A DNA stretch of 64,000 bases from Rhodobacterales bacterium RIFCSPHIGHO2_02_FULL_62_130 (lineage in GTDB: Bacteria > Pseudomonadota > Alphaproteobacteria > Rhodobacterales > Rhodobacteraceae), in assembly GCA_001828855.1 (NCBI GenBank), contig MHZT01000013.1:171336-235335 (forward strand). The letters run 5' to 3'. A model generated the notes under the pieces. That model worked only from the letters and a program-made list of their open reading frames with translations. It ran no database searches and had not been told where the DNA came from. Positions 1-8,190 of the stretch are shown piece after piece. Position numbers and translations under genes: made by a program. Positions within the stretch are counted from its first letter, which is position 1. Each line of letters begins with the position of its first letter.

Positions 1-774
1 GTTTCGGGTTGGGTGCCATGCGGATCATCGGGCGAATACAACCTGATGACCGATGCCGAGCGCGATGCTGTGCTGCACTTCGTCAAGGATTTTGCCAAGC
101 CGGGGGAAACCCTGATCGCTGGCACCAATGCCCCCCATACCGCAGGTGTGATCGCCAATACCAAACGCGCCAAAGCCATGGGCTATGACACCGTGCTGTT
201 GGCCGTGCCATTCTACACCAAACCGACGCAGGCCGAAATCATCCACCATTTCAACGCGGTGCTGGATGCGGTTGATGTGAATATCGTGCTTTACTCCTAT
301 CCCAGCAAGGACGGGGTGGAAATCGAGTGGGAGGCGCTGGACGCGCTGGCCGACCATCCGCGCATCATCGGAATCAAGGAAAGCTCGGGCAGTCTGCAAC
401 GCGCGATCGGCATTGCCACGCGCTATGAGGGACGGATTCAACTGGTGTCCGGCTCGGATGATATTGCGCTGGATTTAATGTTCTGGGGCGCGGATTCGTG
501 GATTTGCGGGCCTGCCAACTGCATGGCAACGGCGGTTTGCGATCTGGACCGCACCTTCCGCGCTGGCGATCTGGTGAAAGCCAAGGCGCAGATGGCCACG
601 CTTTACACCGCGATGAACATTCTGGAATCCGGAAATTTCGTGCAAAAGCTGAAATTCGGCTGTGAATTGCAAGGCACGCCGGTGGGCGAATGCCGGATGC
701 CGCTTGGCCCGCTGACCGCTGACGAAAAAGCTGCCTTCACGCAGGCGATGCAGCCGATCATCAACTGGAAATAA
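1..774 (+). CDS. DapA-family lyase/deaminase (probable pyrroline-4-hydroxy-2-carboxylate deaminase), 5' partial
   Basis: This is a (beta/alpha)8 class I aldolase of the dihydrodipicolinate synthase family. The reading frame is open from base 1, so the true start lies outside the window; the GTG at 13 falls inside the conserved GSSGEY phosphate/carboxylate-binding loop and is not a start. GIKESSGS holds the Schiff-base lysine and VLYSYP the catalytic tyrosine region. The next genes encode a FAD amino-acid dehydrogenase and a proline-racemase-family enzyme. In known trans-4-hydroxyproline pathways this combination includes a DapA-type enzyme that deaminates pyrroline-4-hydroxy-2-carboxylate to 2-oxoglutarate semialdehyde. 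That substrate is inferred from context; another 2-keto acid lyase remains possible. Confidence 0.85.
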   Translation, partial: VSGWVPCGSSGEYNLMTDAERDAVLHFVKDFAKPGETLIAGTNAPHTAGVIANTKRAKAMGYDTVLLAVPFYTKPTQAEIIHHFNAVLDAVDVNIVLYSYPSKDGVEIEWEALDALADHPRIIGIKESSGSLQRAIGIATRYEGRIQLVSGSDDIALDLMFWGADSWICGPANCMATAVCDLDRTFRAGDLVKAKAQMATLYTAMNILESGNFVQKLKFGCELQGTPVGECRMPLGPLTADEKAAFTQAMQPIINWK

Positions 775-808
775 GCCCGGACGGGCGGCTTTCCGGGCCG
801 CCCGACCG

Positions 809-2059
809 TTGACGGGGGGAAATACCATGACCACGGTTGTCGTCGGCGCGGGCATTATCGGCACCGCCATTGCCCATGACCTGCAAAAGCGGGGGCGCGC
901 GGTCGTGCTGATTGACAGGGATGCGCCGGGGCGGGGGGCATCTTTCGGCAATATGGCCTCGATAGCCGTGACCGAATTCATGCCCGCCTCGCGGCCTTCG
1001 ATCTGGCGGCAAATCCCCGGCTGGATGCTGGACCCAGAAGGCCCGGTGCGGGTGCGCCCGTCCTATATGCCGCAGTTGCTGCCGTGGTTCTTGCGCTTTG
1101 TCGCGGCCTCGCGCCCGTCGAAACTGCGCGCGCTTGAGGCGCAGGGGGCGGCGCTCTGCGCCCGTGCGCTGGACGATACGCTGGCCTTGCTGGCGGAAAC
1201 CGGACTGTCCGACCAGATCAGCGACGAAGGATGTTTGTCGCTTTATACCGATCAGGCCGAATTCAAGGCGGACCGCGCGCATATTGAAATCCTTGAGCGC
1301 TTCGGTTTCCCGCATGAGGTGCTGACAGCTTCGGCGTTGCGCGCGCTGGAACCGGAACTGTCCGACAAGATCGGCATGGCGGTGCGCTTTCCGCAAAACC
1401 GGTCCATGCGCGATCCGTATCGTCTGGTGCTGGCCTTGGCTGAAAGGTTTACCGCCGCAGGCGGGCGGATCGAGCGTGGCGATGTCGTGGGCTTTGCGCG
1501 CGGCGAAGCCATCCGCGAGGTTCGTCTGGCCGACGGTCGCCGTATTCCGGCGGATGAGGTGGTGATCTGCGCGGGTGCGTTTTCGGCCAAGCTGGCCAAG
1601 ATGCTGGACGAGCCGATCCCGCTGGAAACCGAGCGCGGCTATCACACCCAGATCATGGCCTCGGGGGTGACGATGAAACATTCGATCATCTGGCCTGCGC
1701 GGGCCTTCATGGTGACGCCGACCGCTGGCGGTATCCGTGTGGGTGGCACGGTGGAAATGGCGGGGCTTGAGGCCACGCCGGATTATCGCCGCGCCAAGGT
1801 GACGGTGCGGCGGGCGCAAGAGGCCTTGCCGAACCTGCGCTGCGAAGATTTCACCGAATGGATGGGCCACCGTCCGGCGCTGCCCGATACGGTGCCGATC
1901 CTGTCGGCCTCGGCCAAGACCAGGGGGGTGTTCTATGCCACTGGCCACGGCCATCTTGGCCTGACCTATGCCGCCACCACCGCGCGGCTGATGGGGGATC
2001 TGATCAGCGGCAAGACGCCGCCCGTCGATCTGCACGCTTACCGCATCAACCGCTTCTGA
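809..2059 (+). CDS. FAD-dependent D-amino acid dehydrogenase, DadA family (probable D-hydroxyproline dehydrogenase)
   Basis: A 416-residue FAD-dependent oxidoreductase. The N-terminal dinucleotide-binding loop VVVGAGIIGTAIAHDLQKRG starts at residue 4, and the C-terminal GHGHLGLTYAATTARLM is the usual second FAD-contacting segment of the DadA/glycine-oxidase fold. ATG at 809 is preceded by a GGGGG-rich ribosome site. It lies 35 bp after the DapA-family gene and just before an epimerase, the order expected when L-hydroxyproline is epimerised and the D-form then oxidised to pyrroline-4-hydroxy-2-carboxylate. A general D-amino acid dehydrogenase role is the alternative. No membrane segment is evident, so electrons probably pass to a quinone or other acceptor at the membrane face (inference). 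Confidence 0.85.
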   Translation: MTGGNTMTTVVVGAGIIGTAIAHDLQKRGRAVVLIDRDAPGRGASFGNMASIAVTEFMPASRPSIWRQIPGWMLDPEGPVRVRPSYMPQLLPWFLRFVAASRPSKLRALEAQGAALCARALDDTLALLAETGLSDQISDEGCLSLYTDQAEFKADRAHIEILERFGFPHEVLTASALRALEPELSDKIGMAVRFPQNRSMRDPYRLVLALAERFTAAGGRIERGDVVGFARGEAIREVRLADGRRIPADEVVICAGAFSAKLAKMLDEPIPLETERGYHTQIMASGVTMKHSIIWPARAFMVTPTAGGIRVGGTVEMAGLEATPDYRRAKVTVRRAQEALPNLRCEDFTEWMGHRPALPDTVPILSASAKTRGVFYATGHGHLGLTYAATTARLMGDLISGKTPPVDLHAYRINRF

Positions 2060-2067
2060 GGCTTCCC

Positions 2068-2211
2068 ATGCAAACCGGACTGCACACCATCGGCACCTGC
2101 GTCGCCGCCGCGACCAAAGCGGTGATTCCCCATATTCGTGCAGGGATCATCTGGATCAATCGCAGCCAGCCTATGTTCACCGAAGCGCCTTGGGGGTGGT
2201 ATATCAAATGA
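2068..2211 (+). pseudogene. Relic of the C-terminal end of an aldehyde dehydrogenase
   Basis: A 47-codon open frame in the 148 bp between the dehydrogenase and the epimerase. Its second half, RAGIIWINRSQPMFTEAPWG, matches the near-C-terminal signature of aldehyde dehydrogenases (AG-xx-WIN ... EAPWGG-K-SG). The rest of the roughly 480-residue enzyme, including the catalytic Cys and Glu, is absent. The frame ends at a TGA overlapping the epimerase ATG, where an ALDH would continue with GGYK-SG. The most likely reading is a deletion that removed a 2-oxoglutarate-semialdehyde dehydrogenase gene, the missing last step of the pathway, and left its tail. It could still act as a short leader peptide coupled to the epimerase. 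Confidence 0.6.
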
Positions 2212-3239
2212 AGTTCGAAAAGTCGCTGGACCTGCTGCTGGTGCATTGTCAGGGAGAGATCGGCAAGGTTCTGGTTGGCGGCGCGCCGGAGATTCCGGGG
2301 GCGACCATCCTTGAAAAGATGAACCACATCAATCAGGTGGACGACAGCCTGCGCCGCTTTGTCACTTTCGAGCCGCGCGCGCATGTGGCGCAGACGGTGA
2401 ACCTGCTGTTGCCGCCCTGCCGCCCCGATGCCGATGCTGCCTTTATCGTGCTGCAAGCCGACAAAGCCCACCCGATGAGCGGTTCGAACTGCATTTGCGT
2501 GGTGACGGCCTTGCTTGAAACCGGACGGGTCAAGATGGTGGAGCCCGAAACCACGCTGCGGCTGGATACGGCGGCGGGTCTGATCGTGGCGCGTGCGGTC
2601 TGCGAAAACGGGCGCTGCCTGTCGGTCAGCCTTGATAACGTTCCGGCCTTTGCCGTCAGCCTTGATACCCCCGTCATGACCTCCGCCTTTGGCACCATTC
2701 GCGCCGATATCGCCTTTGGGGGCGTCTTCTATGCGCTGGTCGATGTGGGCCAGATCGGCCTGACCATCGCGCCCGAAAACGCCCGCGCGCTGGCCGAGGC
2801 AGGGATTGCCATCAAGGCCGACCTCAAGGGGCAGATTACCATCGCACATCCCTACATCGCCGGATTGGACGAGGTGGCCTATGTCATGTTCCGCGACCAT
2901 GAGGCCGATGGCACCATTCGCACCTGCACCACGCTGAAACCGGGGCGGGTGGATCGCTCGCCCTGCGGCACGGGGTCTTCGGCCAATCTGGCCACGCTTT
3001 ATGCGCGCGGTCAGGTCAAGGTCGGCGATATCCGCACCTCGAAAAGCACCATCGGCGGCACGTTCACGGCGCAGGCGATCGGGGAAACCACGGTTGGCGC
3101 TTACCCCGCCGTGCTGCCGCGCATCACTGGCAAGGCGTGGATCTATGGGCGCGAGGAATTGCGCCTGTCGCCCGATGATCCCTTTGCCACGGGCTTCGCG
3201 CTGTCGGACACATGGGGTCCGCAGGTGGGAGAGCTGTGA
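2208..3239 (+). CDS. Proline racemase-family protein (probable 4-hydroxyproline 2-epimerase)
   Basis: A 343-residue member of the proline racemase superfamily, which interconverts L- and D-configured (hydroxy)prolines through two opposing acid/base residues. The second catalytic position is the usual Cys in DRSPCGTGSSAN near the C-terminus. The first site reads HPMSGSNCICVVT, so Ser replaces the Cys of the MCGH/MCGN motif. Ser/Cys pairs are known in some epimerase subgroups, while Cys/Thr marks trans-3-hydroxyproline dehydratases, so epimerase is favoured. The start at 2208 is chosen over an in-frame upstream codon because family alignment begins at MKFEKS. Its stop overlaps the next ATG by one base. 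Confidence 0.82.
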   Translation: MKFEKSLDLLLVHCQGEIGKVLVGGAPEIPGATILEKMNHINQVDDSLRRFVTFEPRAHVAQTVNLLLPPCRPDADAAFIVLQADKAHPMSGSNCICVVTALLETGRVKMVEPETTLRLDTAAGLIVARAVCENGRCLSVSLDNVPAFAVSLDTPVMTSAFGTIRADIAFGGVFYALVDVGQIGLTIAPENARALAEAGIAIKADLKGQITIAHPYIAGLDEVAYVMFRDHEADGTIRTCTTLKPGRVDRSPCGTGSSANLATLYARGQVKVGDIRTSKSTIGGTFTAQAIGETTVGAYPAVLPRITGKAWIYGREELRLSPDDPFATGFALSDTWGPQVGEL

Positions 3240-3985
3240 TGTTGCAAGGGCAGAATATCCTTGTCACGGGCGCGACCGGGGCCATCGGTCAGGCGATCTG
3301 CCGCGCCTTGGTGGCAGATGGCGCGCGCGTGGTGATCCATTACAGCCGCAACCGGGATGCCGCCACAGCGCTTTTGGCCGAACTGGGCGGGCAGGGCGCC
3401 TGCCTTGGTGCCGATCTGGCCCATCCTGAAGCCGCCTCTGCCCTCTGGGCGCAGGCCGAGGCCCTTGGGCCGCTGACGGGTCTTGTCAACAATGCGGGCA
3501 TCCGGTCCGAGGTGGCGGTGGATGCGCCACTCGATCAATGGCAGGCGGTGTGGGAGCGCGAAATGCGGGTGAACTTCCTTGCCGCCGTGGATCTGTCGCG
3601 CGCGGCGATCCTGCACTTTCGCCAGCACGGCGGCGGGCGTATCGTGAGCATGGCCAGCCGTGCCGGCCAGCGCGGCTATGCCTCGAATGCGATGGCCTAT
3701 GGCGCGTCCAAGGCTGCGCTGATCAACCTGACCAAATCCATCGCACAAAGCCACGGGGCCGAAGGCATCACCGCCGTGGCACTTGCCCCCGGCTGGGTGC
3801 AAACCGAAATGGCCGAGGCTTTCATCGCCCAGCACGGGGCGGCGGCGGCGCTGACGGGCATTCCAGTGGGGGTCATGGCCCAGCCCGCCGAAATCGGAGA
3901 ATTGGTCGCTTTCACATTCCGCCCCAGCCAGACCTCGCTGAATGGCGCGGTGCTGGATGTGAACGGCGGCAGCTATTTGCGGTAG
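3239..3985 (+). CDS. Short-chain dehydrogenase/reductase (SDR)
   Basis: A 248-residue classical SDR. The NAD(P)-binding TGATGAIGQ loop lies near residue 10, NNAG follows, and the catalytic pair is in YGASK. The typical C-terminal APGWVQTEM and LNGAVLDVNGGSYLR segments close the fold. ATG at 3239 overlaps the epimerase TGA (TGATG), implying translational coupling; an upstream in-frame start would run well into the epimerase. As part of the hydroxyproline-type cluster it may oxidise or reduce a hydroxylated ring or open-chain intermediate. Substrate cannot be read from the sequence. Confidence 0.85.
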   Translation: MLQGQNILVTGATGAIGQAICRALVADGARVVIHYSRNRDAATALLAELGGQGACLGADLAHPEAASALWAQAEALGPLTGLVNNAGIRSEVAVDAPLDQWQAVWEREMRVNFLAAVDLSRAAILHFRQHGGGRIVSMASRAGQRGYASNAMAYGASKAALINLTKSIAQSHGAEGITAVALAPGWVQTEMAEAFIAQHGAAAALTGIPVGVMAQPAEIGELVAFTFRPSQTSLNGAVLDVNGGSYLR

Positions 3986-3995
3986 GAGAATACCC

Positions 3996-4748
3996 ATGCG
4001 CTTCAAGGACAAGACGGTCATCGTGACGGGGGCGGCGGGCGGCATCGGCGTGGCGATTTGCCAACGTTTCGCGGCGGAAGGCGCGCAGGTTGTGGTCACG
4101 GATGTGAACGCCGAAGGGGCCGAAGCCACGGCTGCCGCCCTTCGCGCGACAGGGGGCCGCGCCCGTGCCTATGCCAGCGACATCGCCACCGCCGAGGGCT
4201 GTCACGCTATCATCGCCGATGTCATGGCCCATGAGGGCCGCATCGATGTGCTGTGCAACAACGCAGGCATAAACCGCCGCGGCCCGCTGCTGTCGCTGAC
4301 GCCCGAGGATTGGCGGCTTTCCTTTGCCGTCAACATCGATGCGATGTTCCATCTGTGTCAGGCCGCCTTGCCGCATATGATCGAGCAGGGCGGGGCGGCG
4401 ATTGTCAACACCGCCTCGCAGTGGGGTCTTTATCCGGCCCCCAACCACATCGCCTATAACGTGACCAAAGCCGCCGTCGCCAGCTTTACCCAGAACCTTG
4501 CCCGCGATTACGCCCCGCAGAAAATCCGCGTGAACGCCGTCTGCCCCGGCGAGGTGCATACACCCATGCTTGAGGCGGGGGTGAAACGGTCGGGCCGCAG
4601 CATCGCCGATCTGGACAAGCTGGTTCCCTTTGGCCGCATCGGCAAACCCGAGGAGATTGCGGCGCTGATCGCGTTTTTGGCCTCGGACGAGGCGGCCTAT
4701 ATGTGCGGCTCTTTGGTCGAGATCACCGGCGCGCAGGCAGTCGCCTGA
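3996..4748 (+). CDS. Short-chain dehydrogenase/reductase (SDR), second copy
   Basis: A 250-residue classical SDR with cofactor loop TGAAGGIGVAIC, NNAG, and catalytic YNVTK. It starts 10 bp after the previous SDR with an AGGAGA ribosome site. The proteins share only the family core, so this is not a recent duplication. Asp after the second beta-strand (VVTDVNAEG) favours NAD(H) over NADP(H), by family rule. It probably acts in the same pathway as its neighbours on a hydroxy/keto intermediate; the exact step is unknown. Confidence 0.85.
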   Translation: MRFKDKTVIVTGAAGGIGVAICQRFAAEGAQVVVTDVNAEGAEATAAALRATGGRARAYASDIATAEGCHAIIADVMAHEGRIDVLCNNAGINRRGPLLSLTPEDWRLSFAVNIDAMFHLCQAALPHMIEQGGAAIVNTASQWGLYPAPNHIAYNVTKAAVASFTQNLARDYAPQKIRVNAVCPGEVHTPMLEAGVKRSGRSIADLDKLVPFGRIGKPEEIAALIAFLASDEAAYMCGSLVEITGAQAVA

Positions 4749-4897
4749 CCCTGCCACCATCGCAGCAATTTGCGCGCGATGGTTCGGATGCGACATTCCT
4801 GTCGGACCGCAACAAGGCCGTGCGGGCGTTTGATCCTATCGCAAGGACGATCAATGCCCGCCGTCCAAGCCATTCTGGACACAAAAGGTTGCCCGCT

Positions 4898-5671
4898 ATG
4901 ACAAGACTTGGCTTTATCGGAACAGGCTCTATCACTGCCGCTATGGTGCGGGGGCTGAAGGCCTCGCCGTTGCAGTCCTGGCCTATCCTTCTGACGCCGC
5001 GCAATGCAGAGTTGGCCGCCGAACTGGCCTCAGACCTGCCGGGGGTGACGGTTGCGGCGGACAATCAGGCTGTCGTGGACAGCTCCGATATGGTTTTTCT
5101 GGCGGTCCGCCCGCAGATCGCCGAATCCGTGCTGCGCCCGTTGCACTTTCGCGCCGGACAAAACGTGGTCAGCCTGATTGCAGGCCTGTCCTGCGACACC
5201 GTCTCCGACTGGACTGGGGCGCCCCATGTAACCCGCGCGATCCCGCTGCCTTTCGTGCAAAACGGCTCGGATGTGACGCCGATTCACCCGCCGCAAGCGG
5301 ATGTGGCGCAAGTTTTTGACGCTTTGGGCAAGGCGCTGTCGGTTCAGGATGCCAAGGCCTTTGACATCTATTCGTCAGCCAGCGCGCTGATGGCGACCTA
5401 TTTCAGTCTGGTCGAAACCGCCTCGGATTGGATGGTGGCAAAGGGTCTGAACACCGAGGATTCGCGGAGCTATCTGGGCGCCCTGTTCGGCAATCTTGGC
5501 GATGTGCTGCGCGATGATCCACGCTCGCTTGACGACCTGCGTGTTGCCCATTCCACGGTGGGCGGCCTGAATGAACAGGTGTTTCACCAATTCACCGCTG
5601 CCGGAGGGGCAACCGCGCTGACCGATGCGCTGACCTCGGTGTACCACCGCGTTGCAGGCATCAAGGCATAA
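4898..5671 (+). CDS. Pyrroline-5-carboxylate reductase-like protein (ProC family)
   Basis: A 257-residue ProC-family protein. The Rossmann start MTRLGFIGTGSITAAMVRGL is typical, VSLIAGLSCDTVSDW follows the ProC pattern VSi.AGi....l, and the C-terminal helical dimer domain carries a HSTVGGLNEQ segment resembling the substrate loop (family SPGGTT). The ATG at 4898 is chosen because the Rossmann strand begins right after it; an open frame extends upstream to 4703 but has no domain. Family members reduce pyrroline carboxylates to proline with NAD(P)H. The SPGGT loop is diverged, so a related imine (pyrroline-2- or hydroxypyrroline carboxylate) may be the real substrate, which would fit this cluster. 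Confidence 0.75.
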   Translation: MTRLGFIGTGSITAAMVRGLKASPLQSWPILLTPRNAELAAELASDLPGVTVAADNQAVVDSSDMVFLAVRPQIAESVLRPLHFRAGQNVVSLIAGLSCDTVSDWTGAPHVTRAIPLPFVQNGSDVTPIHPPQADVAQVFDALGKALSVQDAKAFDIYSSASALMATYFSLVETASDWMVAKGLNTEDSRSYLGALFGNLGDVLRDDPRSLDDLRVAHSTVGGLNEQVFHQFTAAGGATALTDALTSVYHRVAGIKA

Positions 5672-6232
5672 ATCCGCCCGAAAAGCGCGGTTTCACCATC
5701 TCCTGAACCGGATCGGGTAGGATAGACCTGTCTGCATTTCACCGCAGACCTACCGACGTTACCAAGATCGTCATGCCGATCCCCGGTTCGTCTTGGAAAA
5801 AGGCAACTGACGGTCTTCATAAGCCCCAAGCGGGGGATCGGGCTGTCTCAACGGGGTGCCTGTGGCGCTATAGCAAAGGCGGGATATGTGGCGTTTTTGT
5901 GCGGTCCAATATGTCTGACGGGGCGCATCGCCTGTCTTGTAGGGGTAGAGGGTTCGATTTTCCCTCCGAGCGCAATGCTGGAAGTATCAACCCGCCGCTG
6001 CACTTGTGGGCATTTCTGCAAGTTGCCAAAACCGCCTTAGCTATGTCCGTCAAGCAATAACCATTTAGCGAACGTGGCAACCGTCCCCTTCACGACCGCA
6101 GAATGGCTTCCCGCCCTTCGCATGACCCCACGGGGCTACTTTCAGCAGGCATTCTGCCATTACTAAAATCTATGCAGGATACTTCCCAGCCTTACGGATT
6201 CTCATACAAATTCAGCAATTTACAAGGTAATG
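5672..6232 (+). other. Intergenic region, no convincing gene
   Basis: About 560 bp between the ProC-like gene and tRNA-Glu. Base composition drops below that of the neighbours from about 5860 onward. Frames of up to 95 codons are open, but none has a ribosome site, domain or coding-like codon use. A stretch near 5944-5972 resembles a tRNA T-arm (GGGTTCGAT core) but does not fold into a tRNA; see the rejected list. Confidence 0.5.
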
Positions 6233-6307
6233 TGGCAGCCCGTAGGGGAGTCGAACCCCTCTTACCTGGTTGAAAACCAGGTGTCCTAACCGATAGACGA
6301 ACGGGCC
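6233..6307 (-). tRNA. tRNA-Glu (anticodon TTC)
   Basis: On the minus strand the gene begins GGCCCGTTCGTCTATCGG and ends ACGGGCTGCCA with CCA encoded. The anticodon stem CCTGG/CCAGG encloses loop TTTTCAA, giving anticodon TTC. The T-arm GGGG-TTCGACT-CCCC is intact and the 7-bp acceptor stem has one G-U pair at its end. The general layout agrees with bacterial tRNA-Glu. It lies just downstream of recJ on the same strand. Confidence 0.95.
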
Positions 6308-6382
6308 ACGCTGTCGGTGAGGCGCTGTCTAATGGGGGCTTGGCTGACTCGCAAGAGGGAAAATGCACATCGGATCAAGAAC

Positions 6383-8125
6383 TCAGGCGCGGGCGGCGTC
6401 TTCAAGGCGGAACTGCACTTTGGTGCGCCCGCCCCATGTGTTCAGCTCCAGCCGGCCTGCCAGATGAAAGTGCTGGTGGCCTGCATTTTCCAAGGCAGGG
6501 CCAAGCGGGCCGTCGAAGGCACCAAAAGCAATGCCTTCGATCCGCGCGCCCATGCCGTCGCCGAACGAGAATTTCAGATGGGATTCGCCAAGGCGGCGGG
6601 TGGTAAGGGCCATATCGGCGAAGGCAAAACGCGGGGCAGGGGCCGAGGCACCGAAGGGGCCAGCGGCCTCGATTTGTTCCAGAAATGAAGGGGTTGCGGC
6701 CGTCGGGGCCAGCAGGCTGTCGATCCGCAGCGATTGCGGGCCGCCCGCACCTGCGCCCTGTTTGGCCAGCAATTCGCCCAGTCGCGCCATGGCCTGTTCC
6801 AGCTGATCGCGGGCCACGGTCAGGCCAGCGGCCATCTTGTGACCGCCACCTTTCAGCAGCAGCCCTTCTGCGGCGACGCGATGTACGGCAGCGCCCAGAT
6901 CGACACCGGCGACGGAACGGGCGGAGCCTTTGCCCTCGGCCCCATCCAGTCCGATCACCACGGCGGGGCGGTTGGTGGCCTCTTTCAGACGGGCGGCGAC
7001 AATGCCGACCACGCCCGGATGCCAGCCTTCGCCCGCTGCCCAGACCAAGGGGCCATCGAGGCCCCGCATTTCAGCCTGCGCCATCGCCTCTTCGCGCACG
7101 CGGGCTTCGATCTCGCGGCGCTCAGAGTTCAACTGGTCCAGCCGTTGGGCCAAGGCGGCGGCCTCGGTCGGGTTGTCTGTCGCCAGCAGGCGCGCGCCAA
7201 GGTCGGCTTGGCCGATCCGCCCGCCTGCGTTCACGCGCGGCCCCAGCAGGAAGCCAAGCGCGTAAGGGGTGGGGGTGGTGTCCATCCGCGCAATGTCGGC
7301 CAGCGCGCGCAGGCCTACCCGTTCGCGCCGCGCCATCACCTTCAGCCCTTGCCGAACCAAGGCACGGTTGACGCCGATCAGGGGGGCTACATCGGCCACC
7401 GTCGCCAGCGCCACCAGATCCAGAAGCGTCATAAGATCAGGGCCTTGCACGCCATCGGCGCGCAACTGCCGGTTCGCCTCGACCAGCATCAGGAACACCA
7501 CCGAGGCCGCGCAAAGATGGCCCAGATCGCCTTCTTCGTCCTGCCGGTTCGGGTTGACCACGGCATAGGCGGGTGGCAGGGTTTCGCCGCCCAAGTGGTG
7601 ATCCAGCACCACCACATCGCATTTTGCCGCCGCAATCGGATCATGGCTCAGGGTGCCGCAATCGACACAAAGGATCAGCTCATGCGCGGCGCCAAGTTCC
7701 GCCATGGCGGGGACGTTGGGGCCGTAACCCTCATCAATCCGGTCGGGGATATAGAGGGTGGCTTGCGCGCCCATGCTTCGCAGCCAGACGATCAGAAGGG
7801 CTGCGGAAGACCCGCCATCCACGTCATAATCGGCAAAGATTGCAATGCGTTGGCGGGTTTTTAGCGCGTGCAGAAAACGGGCGGCTGCGGTCCCCATATC
7901 CTTCAGCCGCAGCGGATCGGGCAGCAGGTCGCGCAGTTGCGGGGCCAGAAATCCGGCGGCATCCTGTGGGGTGACTCCGCGCGCCACCAGCGTGGCACAA
8001 AGCGCCAGCGGCAGGCGGGTGGTCTGGGCCATCGCCTCGGCAAGCCGTTCCGAGTCGTCACTGGGTCCGACCCAGCGGCGGCCTGTCAGCGAGGCTTCGA
8101 CGTTCAGAAAGGCGCGTTGTGTCAT
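6383..8125 (-). CDS. recJ: Single-stranded-DNA-specific exonuclease RecJ
   Basis: A 580-residue DHH-superfamily nuclease that degrades ssDNA 5' to 3' in recombination and mismatch repair in the cytoplasm. Motif I ADYDVDG lies at about residues 98-104 and the name-giving DHH in VVVLDHHLGGE at about 175. The DHHA1 domain shows KGSARSVAGVDL and GGGHKMAAGLTV. These acidic and His residues bind the catalytic metals. Length matches alphaproteobacterial RecJ. In many relatives recJ is next to glpX and hom, as here, with the three genes read in one direction. Confidence 0.97.
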   Translation of the reverse strand: MTQRAFLNVEASLTGRRWVGPSDDSERLAEAMAQTTRLPLALCATLVARGVTPQDAAGFLAPQLRDLLPDPLRLKDMGTAAARFLHALKTRQRIAIFADYDVDGGSSAALLIVWLRSMGAQATLYIPDRIDEGYGPNVPAMAELGAAHELILCVDCGTLSHDPIAAAKCDVVVLDHHLGGETLPPAYAVVNPNRQDEEGDLGHLCAASVVFLMLVEANRQLRADGVQGPDLMTLLDLVALATVADVAPLIGVNRALVRQGLKVMARRERVGLRALADIARMDTTPTPYALGFLLGPRVNAGGRIGQADLGARLLATDNPTEAAALAQRLDQLNSERREIEARVREEAMAQAEMRGLDGPLVWAAGEGWHPGVVGIVAARLKEATNRPAVVIGLDGAEGKGSARSVAGVDLGAAVHRVAAEGLLLKGGGHKMAAGLTVARDQLEQAMARLGELLAKQGAGAGGPQSLRIDSLLAPTAATPSFLEQIEAAGPFGASAPAPRFAFADMALTTRRLGESHLKFSFGDGMGARIEGIAFGAFDGPLGPALENAGHQHFHLAGRLELNTWGGRTKVQFRLEDAARA

Positions 8126-8190
8126 GGCACGGGTGTGCCTTAGCCAAGGCCACGGGGCAAGCCCCTTTCAGGGCCGCCGCGCCTAAGCCC

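Noticed and set aside
5938..5980. Sequence like a tRNA or tmRNA T-arm (GGGTTCGAT followed by CCCTCC)
   Set aside because: The loop is two bases too long for the stem, no anticodon arm or acceptor stem fits around it, and no CCA end follows. At most it is a fragment.
5773..6060. 95-codon open frame in the gap before tRNA-Glu
   Set aside because: No ribosome site, no domain and non-coding-like composition; the opposite strand is also open for 70 codons.
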